A stretch of DNA of 64,000 nucleotides. Origin: Neoceratodus forsteri. Taxonomy: Eukaryota > Chordata > Ceratodontiformes > Ceratodontidae. The translations under genes were made by a program, and so were the position numbers. Position 1 is the stretch's first letter. Each line of letters begins with the position of its first letter. Where the stretch lies: contig CM057454.1 of the NCBI GenBank assembly GCA_016271365.2, positions 460,046,501-460,110,500 on the forward strand, in the 5' to 3' direction. Shown here one piece after another: positions 21,305 through 31,199 of the stretch. The notes beneath the pieces are model-generated. The model saw only the letters and a list, made by a program, of their open reading frames with translations, searched no databases and was not told the DNA's origin.

Positions 21305-23471
21305 AGAGGCAAAAACTCCATTTAAGCATTAATTAGGTTGTTCCACAGCAACAAAGTGAGGAATTCAGCTGTTAGGGTTGAAAACCCTAACTCCGAATTC
21401 ACCCCCAGCACCACACACACACAGACACACACACATTCAAGTATGGGGGAGGACCAAGTCAACACAACCAATGACAGACATCCAGCAGCAGGTGACAGAA
21501 ATAACAAACAATTGTCTAAATGTACTACGAGACATCCCCACCCACCTGACCAGGTACTGCATGCTCAGTGGAGATCAACAGCAAAACTGAGGCCATGTAC
21601 ACCAAACATACACATCCCTGATTGCAGCTGCACACAACATACCACACTTAGTAGTTGCATGGCCTTACCTACCGATGCCCCACACCAGACCACACCACAT
21701 GTGGGGCCACCTGAGCAACAGAGTTCAGCAAAACCAAGGAGTTGTACAGGTATAATATCTTTGATTATAACAAGGGTTTGAGAAATGCAGCTTTTAATTG
21801 ACTGTAAACATTGTAACAGCCTTATGTTTAGTTTTTATTAACGTACATGTAGAGCCTAACCATATGATGAACATGGTTTAATGTTGTTTAAAAAACAGTT
21901 TTATTATGATAGCAATAAGCCACTCCCAGGTATTATGTTAATGGTCAGTTTATTACTGTCTAGCGACATGTGGCACTCAACTATGCCTCATTCAACATTA
22001 ACCCCCTACAGGGTGATTAACAGACCATTTAACATAACTGTTGGTCATGCCTTATTGCTTAATTGTCTTTATGAGTAGATATTCTCCTCTGCTAGGGCAC
22101 TGTAGCAGCTTTGCAACACAGTGTCCCACCCAGTTACACCATACACTGTCTAGTTACTGGAGAATGGCTGTGAATATGAACTCATGAAGATGAACAGTGT
22201 AACTTGATCATTACAGTCATCGAAACCTTAGTGTGATTATAACTGACAGAGTCAGTGATAGAGAATAACCCCTGCTGTCCTAGTACACTTACCCCATTGT
22301 GAGTTAAATCAATACTAAAAGACATTCTGTTTATATCTACACCATACCTACTTGATTCCTGTTGTACCACAATTAACATAGTTATCACTTTGATAACATC
22401 AGTGACAGAAGTGTGGCAAAGCAAAACACTAGGCATACAGCCTGAGTATGAAACAACTGTTAAAAAAAATTACACTGTGTCCATAAGTGGCATAGATCAC
22501 TCATTGCAACAATAGTAAATGTATTACTATTTGAATAAGTTAGTCATCACAGATGCAATGAGATTGTCTTTATCAGGTACAACATACTCAGTAAGTGCCT
22601 ACAGGAAAATCTATCCTATATACATCTCCGATACAGGTACGTCATTGTTGGCTCAGTAGTGCTATGATATTTAGAAGTTGCTTGGTCTGATCCATGCAAT
22701 TACAGTTTCTTACAAAGAATACTTACTGCATCTTTAGTATTGAAACACACTGAAGGTCTATGTATGTACATCAGCAGTACACCTTCATCAGTAAGAATGC
22801 ATCTGATACTGGCAGTGCGAATTTCACAGCGTTGAACAGGCAGTGCTTTTCCATACATTTACATCAGCCTCTCTATCTTGAGTAAACCATTGCAGTAAAT
22901 GTACTACTATGTAAATCACCTACTAAATGTAACACTACTTTTATCTTGAGCATGCTAGTGTCTTGTAGTTAATTTATGTACTTCTCTTAATTAATGTATA
23001 CTCACTAGTGTTAAAACCTTTCTACAACTGTCATCATGCACCTTCAGCATTTATATTGACTAACAGCACAGTACCAGTTGTGGTGTGGTGTGGGGCATCA
23101 GTAGGTAAGGCCATGCAACTACTAAGTGTGGTACGTTGTGTGCAGCTGCAATCAGGGATGTGTACGTTTGGTGTACATGGCCTCAGTTTTGCTGCTGATC
23201 TTCACTGAGCATGCAGTACCTGGTCAGGTGGGTGGGGATGTCTCATAGTACATTTAGACAATTATTTGTTATTTATGTCACCTGCTGCTGGATGTCTGTC
23301 ATTGGTTGTGTTGACTTGGTCCTCCCCATACTTGAATGTGTGTGTGTCTGTGTGTGTGTGGTGCTGGGGGTGACTGGAGTCAGGGTTTTCAACCCTAACA
23401 GCGAATTTCCTCACTTTTGTTGCTGTGGAACAACCCTAACTAATGCATTAAATGGAGTTTTTTGCCTCTAA
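21303..23471. mobile_element. 2.2-kb element with about 395-bp terminal inverted repeats
   Basis: The left arm 21303-21700 (starting TTAGAGGCAAAAACTCC) is the reverse complement of the right arm 23079-23471 (ending GGAGTTTTTTGCCTCTAA) apart from scattered differences. Shared landmarks, in order from each tip, are a GTTGTTCCACAGCAACAAA block, a GGGTTGAAAACCC block, a CA/GT microsatellite, CCAAGTCAACACAACC, TGCATGCTCAGTG, and ATGCCCCACACCA. The 1.38-kb interior has no recognisable ORF, and it contains a long-form fold-back MITE (21776-22063). Its superfamily is unknown; no transposase or clear target duplication was found. Confidence 0.8.
21776..22063. mobile_element. Fold-back MITE, long form, reverse orientation (copy d)
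   Basis: The extra module (21776-21905) is the reverse complement of 4315-4455. The fold-back core follows: ATGATAGCAATAAGC, ATGTTAATGGTCAGTTTATTAC, GGGTGATTAACAGACCATTTAACAT and GCCTTATTGCTTAATT. It lies in the interior of the inverted-repeat element. Confidence 0.8.
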
Positions 23472-23512
23472 TTTCCCTTTTTTTTGAGAATGATAATGAG
23501 AAATAGTGAATT

Positions 23513-24228
23513 GGGCCCCGCGCTCCTGCCACATGATGTCTTGTGGCATAGTAACAGGAAGAGCAACGCAAACAGAAATGCTAACAGTGGCACACTTGAT
23601 AACGCAAGCGCAAATGAGAACAGAAAGGGTAACGCACACGGTGGCATAGACGGGAACAGTCTGCCACATGATGTGTTGTCACACAGTAACATGGTGCCTG
23701 CAAACAGAAATGTCAATGGGCATGGTGACGCAAAGTGAAACAGAAAGAGAAACAGTACTGTAGACACAAATGGCAAAAAATAACAGAAACGCAAGCGCAA
23801 ATGAAAATGCAAAGGATAACGCACATAGGGCCCCACATTCCTGGCACATAATGCAGCGGCGGGGCCCAAAGGGCCCCGCACTCCCACCACATGATGTCTT
23901 GTGGCATAGTAACAGGAACAGCAATGCAAACAGAAGTGCTAACAGTGGCGCACAAGGTAACGCAAGCGCGAATGAGAACAGAAAGGGTAACGCACACGGT
24001 GGCATAGACGGGAACGGTGTGCCACATGATGTCTTGTCACATAGTAACATGGTGCCTGTAAATGGAAATGTCAATGGGCATGATGACGCAAAGTGAAACA
24101 GAAAGAGAAACAGTACGGTAGACACAAATGGCAAAAAAGTAACAGAAACGCAAGCGCAAATGAAAATGCAAAGGATGACACACGTGGTAAGACGTCAACG
24201 GTAAGTGAAACGGGCATGGAACTGCAAG
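23513..24228 (+). repeat. 358-bp tandem duplication with internal repeats
   Basis: The sequence beginning GGGCCCCGC.CTCC at 23513 recurs at 23871, a 358-base period, and the copies stay alike until about 24180. Inside each copy shorter motifs recur (CACATGATGTNTTGT, AACGCAAGCGCAAATGA, AACAGAAAG), so the unit itself seems to have grown from a smaller repeat. All six frames lack a recognisable protein; the long minus-strand ORFs here come from the low-complexity composition. Confidence 0.85.
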
Positions 24229-24339
24229 TGGAAAGGGCAATGGTAACAGTAATGTAAGCGCACAGGCTGGTTTTCCCCAAAAGCTGAATAGAGAAAGACA
24301 GTGAGTACAAAGAATGTATGCATAATAATGGGTATCGGA

Positions 24340-25600
24340 GCAGAAAATGAGGACTTGGAATACTAAATAAATTATATCTCAGGAACCGTATGACGTAGAA
24401 AAAAAATTTAAAAGTCGTATGATTTATGACTGTACTGGCTAGTAATTTTTCCGACGAAAAGTCCGTATCTCGCACCGTTTCCAAGATACGGGCCCTGAAA
24501 GGCGCGGTGAATGCCGTAATGTTATCCTATGGGAAAAAAAGAGAAGTTCGGAGTGCCATAACTCTGCCTCCCTGTAATATTTTTTCTCCAAACCACTGAA
24601 AGGCACATCTGTAGGCTGTTGGCTGTCTTACCTCCAAATTTCAGGAAAAAATACCAAACCGTTATTTTGCAGCAGGGATCCAAAGGATTTCTGTAATGCG
24701 CCAGGCGCCGTAATGTTATCCTATGGGAAAAATGTCAACTTTGAGTGCCATAACTTTGCCACTGTGTAATATTTTTCAATACAACACTGAAAGGCACATC
24801 TGTGAGATGTTGGCCCGTTATCTCCAAATTTCAGCCCAAAACTCCCAACGGTTCTTTGCAGCGAGTGCCAAAGAATCACTGTCACTTTCCCACAGATGGA
24901 AAACTACTATCGTAATTTGTGAAAGCTTTCACAAAAAAGTTCGACACTTTCATGAGCATGAAAGTAATTTGTGAAAGTACTTTTTCCAGAAATTTGAAAA
25001 ACATCTTTCTGGGGTGTTTTACCACAAAATAAAGACATGGCAAGCATCCTCAGGGTCCGACTAGGTGAATACAAAAATAATTAGGTTGCCAGAGGGTCCC
25101 AAATTTAAATGCCAACCATTTTTCTGATCACCAACTGAAAACAAAATGGCTGATTTGCGAAAGTAACAGGCCCATTTGCGAAAGTAAAAATGCATTTGCG
25201 ACACTGTCGAACTTTTTGTTAACTTTTCCCATTGACTTATAATGGGAAACTGTTTTTTGAATAACTTCTGAACCGTTTAATATTTTTTCACGAAATCTTC
25301 AAAAGGCACATTGGGGACCCTGGCTGCATGTTCCCTGAAGATTTTGGACTGGTCGTGCAAACCGTACAACCTGTAGGCACGACCGTAGAATTCCAGAAAA
25401 AGCGTAAACGCAGACACAGATCACGCTTAATAACTCTGCAGCCGTATATCCGACCAGTACTAAACTTGGCAGAGCCCAAGGCCTATGGTTCTTGATCATA
25501 TATTCCAAATTTCAGCCAAATCCGTGAAACGGTTGTAAAGTTATTAAGGTGCAAAGTTTTGGGGTTTAACATAGAAATGGCTCCTCACCCCTAACTATGG
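24340..25600 (+). repeat. Diverged array of about 190-bp units
   Basis: The phrase GCCGTAATGTTATCCTATGGG occurs at 24513 and 24707 (period 194). It is followed each time by GAGTGCCATAACTNTGCC, TGTAATATTTTT, CTGAAAGGCACATCTGT and TCCAAATTTCAG. Weaker relatives start near 24368, 25225 and 25430 (ATAACTTCTGAACCG, AAAAGGCACATTGGGGA, CCAAATTTCAGCC). Between them is a stretch repeating TTTGCGAAAGT or TTTGTGAAAGT. It is non-coding and its origin is unknown. Confidence 0.7.
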
Positions 25601-25699
25601 TACCGCTACCGTTACCATAATATATATATTTATATATATATATAGAGAGAGACTATAATTAATCATCACGCCCAAGAGGTGTAGATCAAAAGGACTCAA

Positions 25700-27450
25700 A
25701 GCACCCTGGCTCACTAAGAAATTAAAGAAGCTCATGACAGCATGCGATTGGGCTTGGAAAACCTTCAAATGCAGCAGACTACCCACTGACTGACAAGCCT
25801 ATAGGCAGCTCAAGAACACGTGTAAGAATTCACTTCAGAAAGCTAAGTGCACTCATTTCAGGGCACTCCAAACTGAGTACCTCTGCAACCCCAAAGAATT
25901 CTGGAGGTAGGTGAATTCCCTTATCAAAGGTAAGTTCTCTGGGGCTCCGAACTCCCTTAATGCCCAAGGCACCATCCTCTTTGACCCACCCCAACTGTCG
26001 CAACTGGATTTATTGAGTGCTTTACTGACCTGCATAGATATACAGCACTCTTTACCAATTTCCCCACCCCTCCTCCCCACCCCCACCGGTGGACACTGGT
26101 GCTCGTCAGCCTTCCACCTTAAACTGCCACCTCAAAGAAGTACACCGCTACTCACTAATCTAAAAGCTGATAGCTCCCCAGGTCACAACACCCTCAAACC
26201 CAGGTTTCTCAAATTAAGGGCAGCAACCCTTACCCATCCAGTTCACAACCTGTTTAACCAGGCCTTCTTTATGGGGTCCATCCCTGATAAACAGAAGGTA
26301 GCCACGGTTACTCCCATCCACAAGGGCAGACCCAACACAACTGTCAAGAATTATAGACCTATTTATATCCTCTGTCCAGTGGCTAAAATCCAAGAGTGAA
26401 TAATCTACAACCAACTATAGGATTACCTGGATCTCCACCACCTCCTCCTCTCAATTTTCCAGCATGTGTTCAGGAAAAACCACAGCACCCTCACAGCCTT
26501 AATAAAAGTTTTATCCAATCTGTTCCTTGCTGTGGACCAAGGCCTTGCCACCAGTGCTCTCTTTGTCAGTTTGACAAAGGCATTTGACTTGGTTAACCAC
26601 AGTCTCCTGCTACAGAACTTAACACTCCCTTGGCCTTGACTTTAGCACCTTAACCTTGCTCCAAAATTACCTTACAGGCGCTCACAAAGGGTCAAATGGT
26701 CTGGGTCTCTCTCGGACCTCAGACCCATAACCTGTGTTGTGCCTCAGGGCTCAATATTGGATCTATTACTATTCTTCCTCTTTATTACTGAATTACCATA
26801 TAACTGTGGCAGGGCCTTTGTGCACCTCTATACGTCGATGCCATTATTTACTGATCCTAATCAGATGTCAACTGGCTCAACAGTATGCTTGCATCGGACT
26901 TCTGAACTCTTGAGGGCTGGTGACTAGAAGCCCAACTAGTCCTCAACACTAAAAAAATTATTGCATGCTGTTCTCCAACCCATCCTCCACACCTCATCCC
27001 TGCCCCTCTCTTGCTATACTCTCCCATAATGGCAATGCCCATGAAACCATCCAATCTTTTAAATATCTGGGTGTCACCTTAGACACCTAACTTTCCCTGG
27101 ACACTCTCATGTCACCCTCCTAGCTAAGGCACCTAACCAGAAGGTGGGCCTGCTTTATCGCCTCCATCCCTTCTTCTCTTTGGCTTCTTGCCATAAGATT
27201 GCTGCCACCACCCTTCTCCCCCTCCTTACTTATGGTGCCCTGCTACTACTCACAAACAACTCAATTATCCTTTCTCTCCTACAACAGGCTTATCATAGGG
27301 TGTGAAGGCTTGCCTTAGGGGCCAATGCCCATCACCACCACTGTGATGTCCTCTCTTTCCTGGGATGGCTATCATCTGAATCAAAACTCCAGTATGCAAC
27401 CTTGAATCTAGCTGGTCCACTGTTACACCCCCCCCCCATCTTGGTGAACT
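25700..27450 (+). pseudogene. L2-group LINE RT pseudogene (3' half)
   Basis: This is the RT portion of the split LINE, with frame breaks every 100-500 bases. The segment 25911-26399 holds fingers motifs up to TPIHKGRPNTTVKNYRPIY. The palm A motif (FVSLTKAFDLVNHSL) is near 26561-26606 and the block VVPQGSILDLLLF is near 26731-26770. The expected FADD box is degraded to FTDP near 26849-26860. The thumb and C-terminus follow (KVGLLYRLHPF, about 27140; AYHRV, 27287; DVLSFLGWLS, 27340). It closely resembles the antisense relative at 19996-21185. Confidence 0.75.
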
Positions 27451-27929
27451 TATTCAGCTTTGGCAGCCCCCACGTGCACTAAGATCTGCCTCTCTCCTCC
27501 TTCTTGTAACAACCAAACCACGGTTAGCTGTGGGCAGGAGATCATTTACCTTCTTGGCAGTGTCTTGCTGGAACTCCCTACCACATTCTGCTTTGTCCTG
27601 CTCTTCTCTCCCTCACTTCCGATCCTCCCTATTACTCCACCTCTCTGCCTCTTCTCTTTGTTCCTGTTTCCGATGACTTATGATTCTGCATTCCAAACAT
27701 CATATATACATATAGGTATTCACACTGTCTGAACATCATATGTATATGTAATTTGTAAATGTTACTGTAAGTGATGTAATTGCAATTGTAGATTACGTAA
27801 ATGTAACCATTGTACCTGCCATGTCATTGTCATTGCATTGTATTTCCCAGGTCGCCCCTGAAAAACAGACTGTATTGTCTCAGTGGGCTCACCCAGTTAC
27901 CAAAATTCAAATAAATAAATAAAAGTGAG

Positions 27930-29070
27930 AGACAGAGCCATTGACCACATCCGAGATCTGAACAGGAAACTCAATGAATCTACAAATTGAAAAGTATTTG
28001 CCAACTCATGATCAATACTTAAACAACTGTAACATTAGTGATGGTAACCATATTCATGTTCATAACAAGGCATGTATTCATGATTGGGAGGTGGTTGAAT
28101 TTTCTATGTTTATGCTCTTGATTAGCTACAGAGGTGAAACTAGCAATGCAAACTATACAAATTTTGCAACTGTATTACTTAAATGCACAAATAATGTTAA
28201 GTTGAATTCTGTGTTGAGGTTATAAACATAAAAATGAAAAGTTAAAAGAAATTGAAAATAAAGTGTGTCTGTGCAAGCGCTGCCTTAATGTGCACAGATA
28301 CCTCGGTAAGTAGTGCAGTGTTGTGAGTGTAGATGTACTTTGTGTTCATGCAATTGTCCAGGCTGTATGTGGGTGTTTTTATGGGGGAGTTTGTAGACTT
28401 TATTTTTCTCCCCAGGCCTGAATGCTATCAGACTTCCTTGCTCTACCATCTTCTGTGGTCCTGCTCCTCAGAGTGTAGCTGTGCTCCACCAATCCTGAAC
28501 CAACTATCCCCCCAGCTCTGAGCCCCATGGGGTAGGGCTGCCTCCATGTACTGGAGCTCTATCTAGAATCTAGAGCGTTGGTCAGGCTGATGGAGAGGCA
28601 GAAGGGGCAAAGACAGAGGCCCGGTATTGGATGTGTGGCAGTGGGTACTGTGTGAAGCCATTGTCTATCAGGCCTGGAGGGGTTTTTCCTGCTTACATCT
28701 CCCCAGGAACTTGGATGTGCAATGACGTCTGTATGGAGGAACCGTCAACGTCTGCCTCATTCCTCCGCTTCTTTGCTCCATCTGTAGTCTGTACCTCCGG
28801 TCGCCACCAGAGGTCACTACTGCTCCAGAGAGTCCCAGATTCCTTTCCCAGGGAGGGGAGAGCTGTCCATCAGATGCTTGATCCTCTCCCTCCCCTGCCG
28901 ACCCCCGGTGCCAGAGCTCATTCCAGAACTCGGGTCACTGGCATGGCGCGAGGTGTGGCATCCAGCGCTTCAACCCTAAGTGCCACTGTGCTGGCCTGTG
29001 TGTGGGTGTTGATGTGCGATGTGGCCACTATTACACATTCAGTCATTTCACTACCAGTCTAGCATTGCTT
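27930..29070. other. Stretch without recognisable gene
   Basis: 28370-29070 is GC-richer and leads directly into the tail at 29071, so it may be the body of that element. The frame at 28631-29062 (143 codons) shows no family motif. Confidence 0.4.
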
Positions 29071-29150
29071 GTAAAGTACTTTGGGATACACTGTGTATGA
29101 AAAGCGCTATATGTAAATGCTGATTCTTCTTCTTCTTCTTCTTCTTCTAT
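29071..29150 (+). mobile_element. LINE/SINE-type 3' tail with (CTT)n
   Basis: AAAGTACTTTGGGATACACTG, then GTATGAAAAGCGCTATATG, then TGATTCTTCTTCTT is a 3' end shared by many vertebrate LINEs and SINEs. The repeat tract covers 29124-29149. The body upstream was not assigned. A (GT)n tract lies at 29244-29278. Confidence 0.55.
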
Positions 29151-29239
29151 TGACTGAGCGGTTATGTATTCTGGTAGTCATATACATCTTTGTGTATTTC
29201 CCTGTGTGTGGTTGGAGTTGGAGGTGTCCCGTAAATGTG

Positions 29240-29279
<40 letters not shown>

Positions 29280-29501
29280 TATGTGTGTGCTCTGTACTAA
29301 TGTTCTTTTAATCAACCTGTGGCAGTTTATTGTGGCAAGTTGTGTGGCAAGTTCCACCAACATCATGAAGATAATGAGCCCTGTTGCACCTAGGACTGTT
29401 TACACCACCCCATAGGTAGTTTAACAGATAGTGCATTACTCAAGCAAGAAGATACTGTATGTGTAAGGATAATGTTAATGGGTGGTGGGGGGAGGAGTTA
29501 C

Positions 29502-29662
29502 AATTAAGCAATAAGGCATGATTAAGTGTTATTTCAATGGTTTCTTGATCACCCTCTAGGGTTGTAATGTTGCACAAGGTATAGTCGGGGCCACATGTCC
29601 CTAGAGGGTGCTTAACTGACCATTAATATAACCACTGGATGTGTCTTATTGCTATTATTATA
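29502..29662. mobile_element. Fold-back MITE (copy e)
   Basis: The left end CAATTAAGCAATAAGGCATG and right end GTCTTATTGCTATTATTATA enclose arms GTTATTTCAATGG..CTTGATCACCC and GGGTGCTTAACTGACCATTAAT. Part of the long-form module follows at 29663-29735. Confidence 0.8.
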
Positions 29663-29734
29663 AAAGATTAATGTAAGGCTTATAGAATAATTTCAGCCAA
29701 TCATAAAGCTCTGTTTCACAGACCACTTTTTATA

Positions 29735-29857
29735 ATGCTCTGTTAATCACCGTCTAAGGAGTGTAATGCCACAAGAAGCATAGCTGAGTGCCACATGCCC
29801 CAGAGGGTAACTAACCAACTCTAAACATACCCCTGGGAGTGCCTTGTTGCTGTTTTC
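29735..29857. mobile_element. Fold-back MITE, partial second unit (copy e2)
   Basis: TGTTAATCACCGTCTAAGGAGTG, the loop GCCACAAGAAGCATAGCTGAG, and GAGGGTAACTAACC, then GTGCCTTGTTGCTG. It directly follows copy e and shares the loop, so the two may form a dimer. Confidence 0.65.
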
Positions 29858-30196
29858 AGCCCCAGCTGGTTGCCTACTTGTATACATTTAAAATATCTCA
29901 CAAGGGCCAACAAGCTACAGCTTGGGATTAATTGCCATAAAAAGAAAAAAAAAGGTACCCTTTAACAATGGTATAAGCCACAAAGGTGAACCAGATTGAT
30001 TCAGAAGAGCCGTGAAGAAGCACTTCAACACATATATAGTGCTGGAAACAGTCTTCTGGTGGATATGGGGGGTGTGGGGAATGTGGCATAAAAAGAGGTG
30101 TCAGTTCAAAAGTGTCCAAGATAATCACAAGGAAATCTGACAGATAAAGAATGCATTTGGAAGACACAGAGATATACATTGAGTACATCTACAGAA

Positions 30197-30258
30197 ATAA
30201 AAGTTGACAAAAATGAGCAGACTGGCGGGCCCTATCTGCCATCAGATTCTATGTTTCT
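30197..30258 (+). mobile_element. CR1 3' tail fragment
   Basis: GAGCAGACTGGCGGGCCCTA, TCTGCCATCA and TTCTATGTTTCTA match the CR1 3' end (GCAGACTGG..GGGCC..TTATCTGCC followed by TATG-rich tail). Confidence 0.65.
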
Positions 30259-30713
30259 AGGAACTTGGGAGATGATCTTAATCACTGCACAAAAAAACAA
30301 GCAAACAAACAAAAAGACAAGTGTTTGTCTGTGAGACTGTTGGTAGTAGAGACAGTGTAATAAAGTGCCATGTAAAGATTAATGTAATTTTCATTTCATT
30401 CCCCCCATGCCCCAACACCTTTTGTCAGCAACAATCATAACCATGTAGTAATGCTGCAAGTTAAAAGAATTTTCCAAGATTCCTAGGCACTATGCAGTGT
30501 ATGCTGTCTTGCATACTCAGTATCAAGAATCCGTATGTAATCTGACATATAAAATTAATGAAAGTGTGCTTTTTCACTGTTTTTGTTGCCGCGATCCCGG
30601 AAGTGGCCAAATGGCTTTATTTTTTTTTTTTGTTCACCTTTCCCGCACATGTGTTGTCTTGGCACATTGCCTCATGATGTGTTAGCCGGGATCGTAGCAG
30701 TCAGTTTGCAAGC

Positions 30714-30944
30714 ATGGCTGAGCACGGATTTCAAACCACTGATCAGTCCAGTCTGGAATATGACTCCAACTCCTCTCTGGCCAATGAAAAAGATGTTTTC
30801 GATATTAATGTCGGCATCACAGAATTTGATCCCTTCGAAGATGACCCGTATCTGTTTGGTTCCTCGGAGGGTAGCCGTTCTGATGTTGGCACTTTGGGAA
30901 ACTACAGTGCTGGCAGCAAAGATCCTCGGCATATAGATACATAG
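30714..30944 (+). CDS. Unrecognised 76-codon ORF, cut by a CR1 insertion
   Basis: An ATG in a good initiation context (GCAAGCATGG) opens an acidic, serine-rich frame: MAEHGFQTTDQSSLEYDSNS, then FDPFEDDPYLFGSSEGSRSD. The codons look protein-like up to about SKDPR, where the tail of an antisense CR1 begins (about 30930), so the true C-terminus is lost or lies beyond the insertion. About 120 bases upstream is CCCGGAAGTGG, an ETS-type promoter motif, plus a repeated GATCCCGG/CCGGGATC pair. It could be the first exon of a host gene or the N-terminus of a DNA-transposon protein (an acidic EPF/YxFE-like start is common there). I do not recognise it. Confidence 0.35.
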   Translation: MAEHGFQTTDQSSLEYDSNSSLANEKDVFDINVGITEFDPFEDDPYLFGSSEGSRSDVGTLGNYSAGSKDPRHIDT

Positions 30945-31197
30945 ATACATAGACAGTGTTGGCAGATAAGGGCCTACGGCCCACACAGTCTGCCCATTTG
31001 AGCTTGTAAGTTTACTTTATGTTTTCCTAGAAGTCTGTTGCCCCTTAACCCTGACCTCCAGAATTCCTTCATGTCTATCCCATGCATTCTTAAATCCTGT
31101 GATTGTTTCAACTCCCACCACTCCCTCTGGCAGGGTGTTCAACTTGTCCACCACCCATTCTGTGAAGAAATTCTTCCTCACATTTCCTCTGAATCAT
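30930..31197 (-). mobile_element. CR1-A 3' end, antisense
   Basis: This is the reverse complement of 40620-40890. It shows the TATG-rich tail (ATAGATACATAGATACATAG), the AGTCTGCCC and AGGGCCTACGGCCCA blocks, and the C-terminal coding remnant (AGGGTGTTCAACTTGTCC; minus-strand FFTEWV, VEHPA). Only the last 270 bases are present, a strong 5' truncation typical of CR1. Confidence 0.9.
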
Positions 31198-31199
31198 CC

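Larger units (their letters stand above)
18900..27925 (+). mobile_element. L2-group LINE with 2A-like motif, split in two by 5.7 kb
   Basis: The 5' half (about 18900-19995) has a leucine-rich segment then GDIQLNPKP (19101-19127), a decayed form of the 2A-like GDxxxNPGP seen at the N-terminus of some L2/CR1 LINEs. It continues with KIAHINAQRM (endonuclease start, about 19185) and CGDFNFDWMNS (about 19599). The 3' half (25656-27925) continues with the linker APWLTKKLKKLM, RT blocks (NYRPIYIL; SLTKAFDLVNHSLL; VVPQGSIL), LGVTL-like thumb and LWNSLP-like C-terminus, and the tail CCAGTTACCAAAATTC plus AAATAAATAAATAAAA. Joining 19995 to 25656 gives the expected protein order with nothing missing, so I read the two pieces as one element. 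Many stops. Confidence 0.75.

Noticed and set aside
23541..24060. Regular repeats considered as a CRISPR array
   Set aside because: Repeats are long, diverged and tandem with no unique equal-length spacers, and the DNA is eukaryotic.
23468..24134. Several 100-153-codon minus-strand ORFs rich in Phe/Leu/Ser
   Set aside because: They read through the 358-bp duplicated low-complexity sequence and repeat with it; shadow ORFs.
28631..29062. 143-codon plus-strand ORF
   Set aside because: Lies in the body of a probable LINE/SINE 3' region ending at 29150 and has no protein motif.
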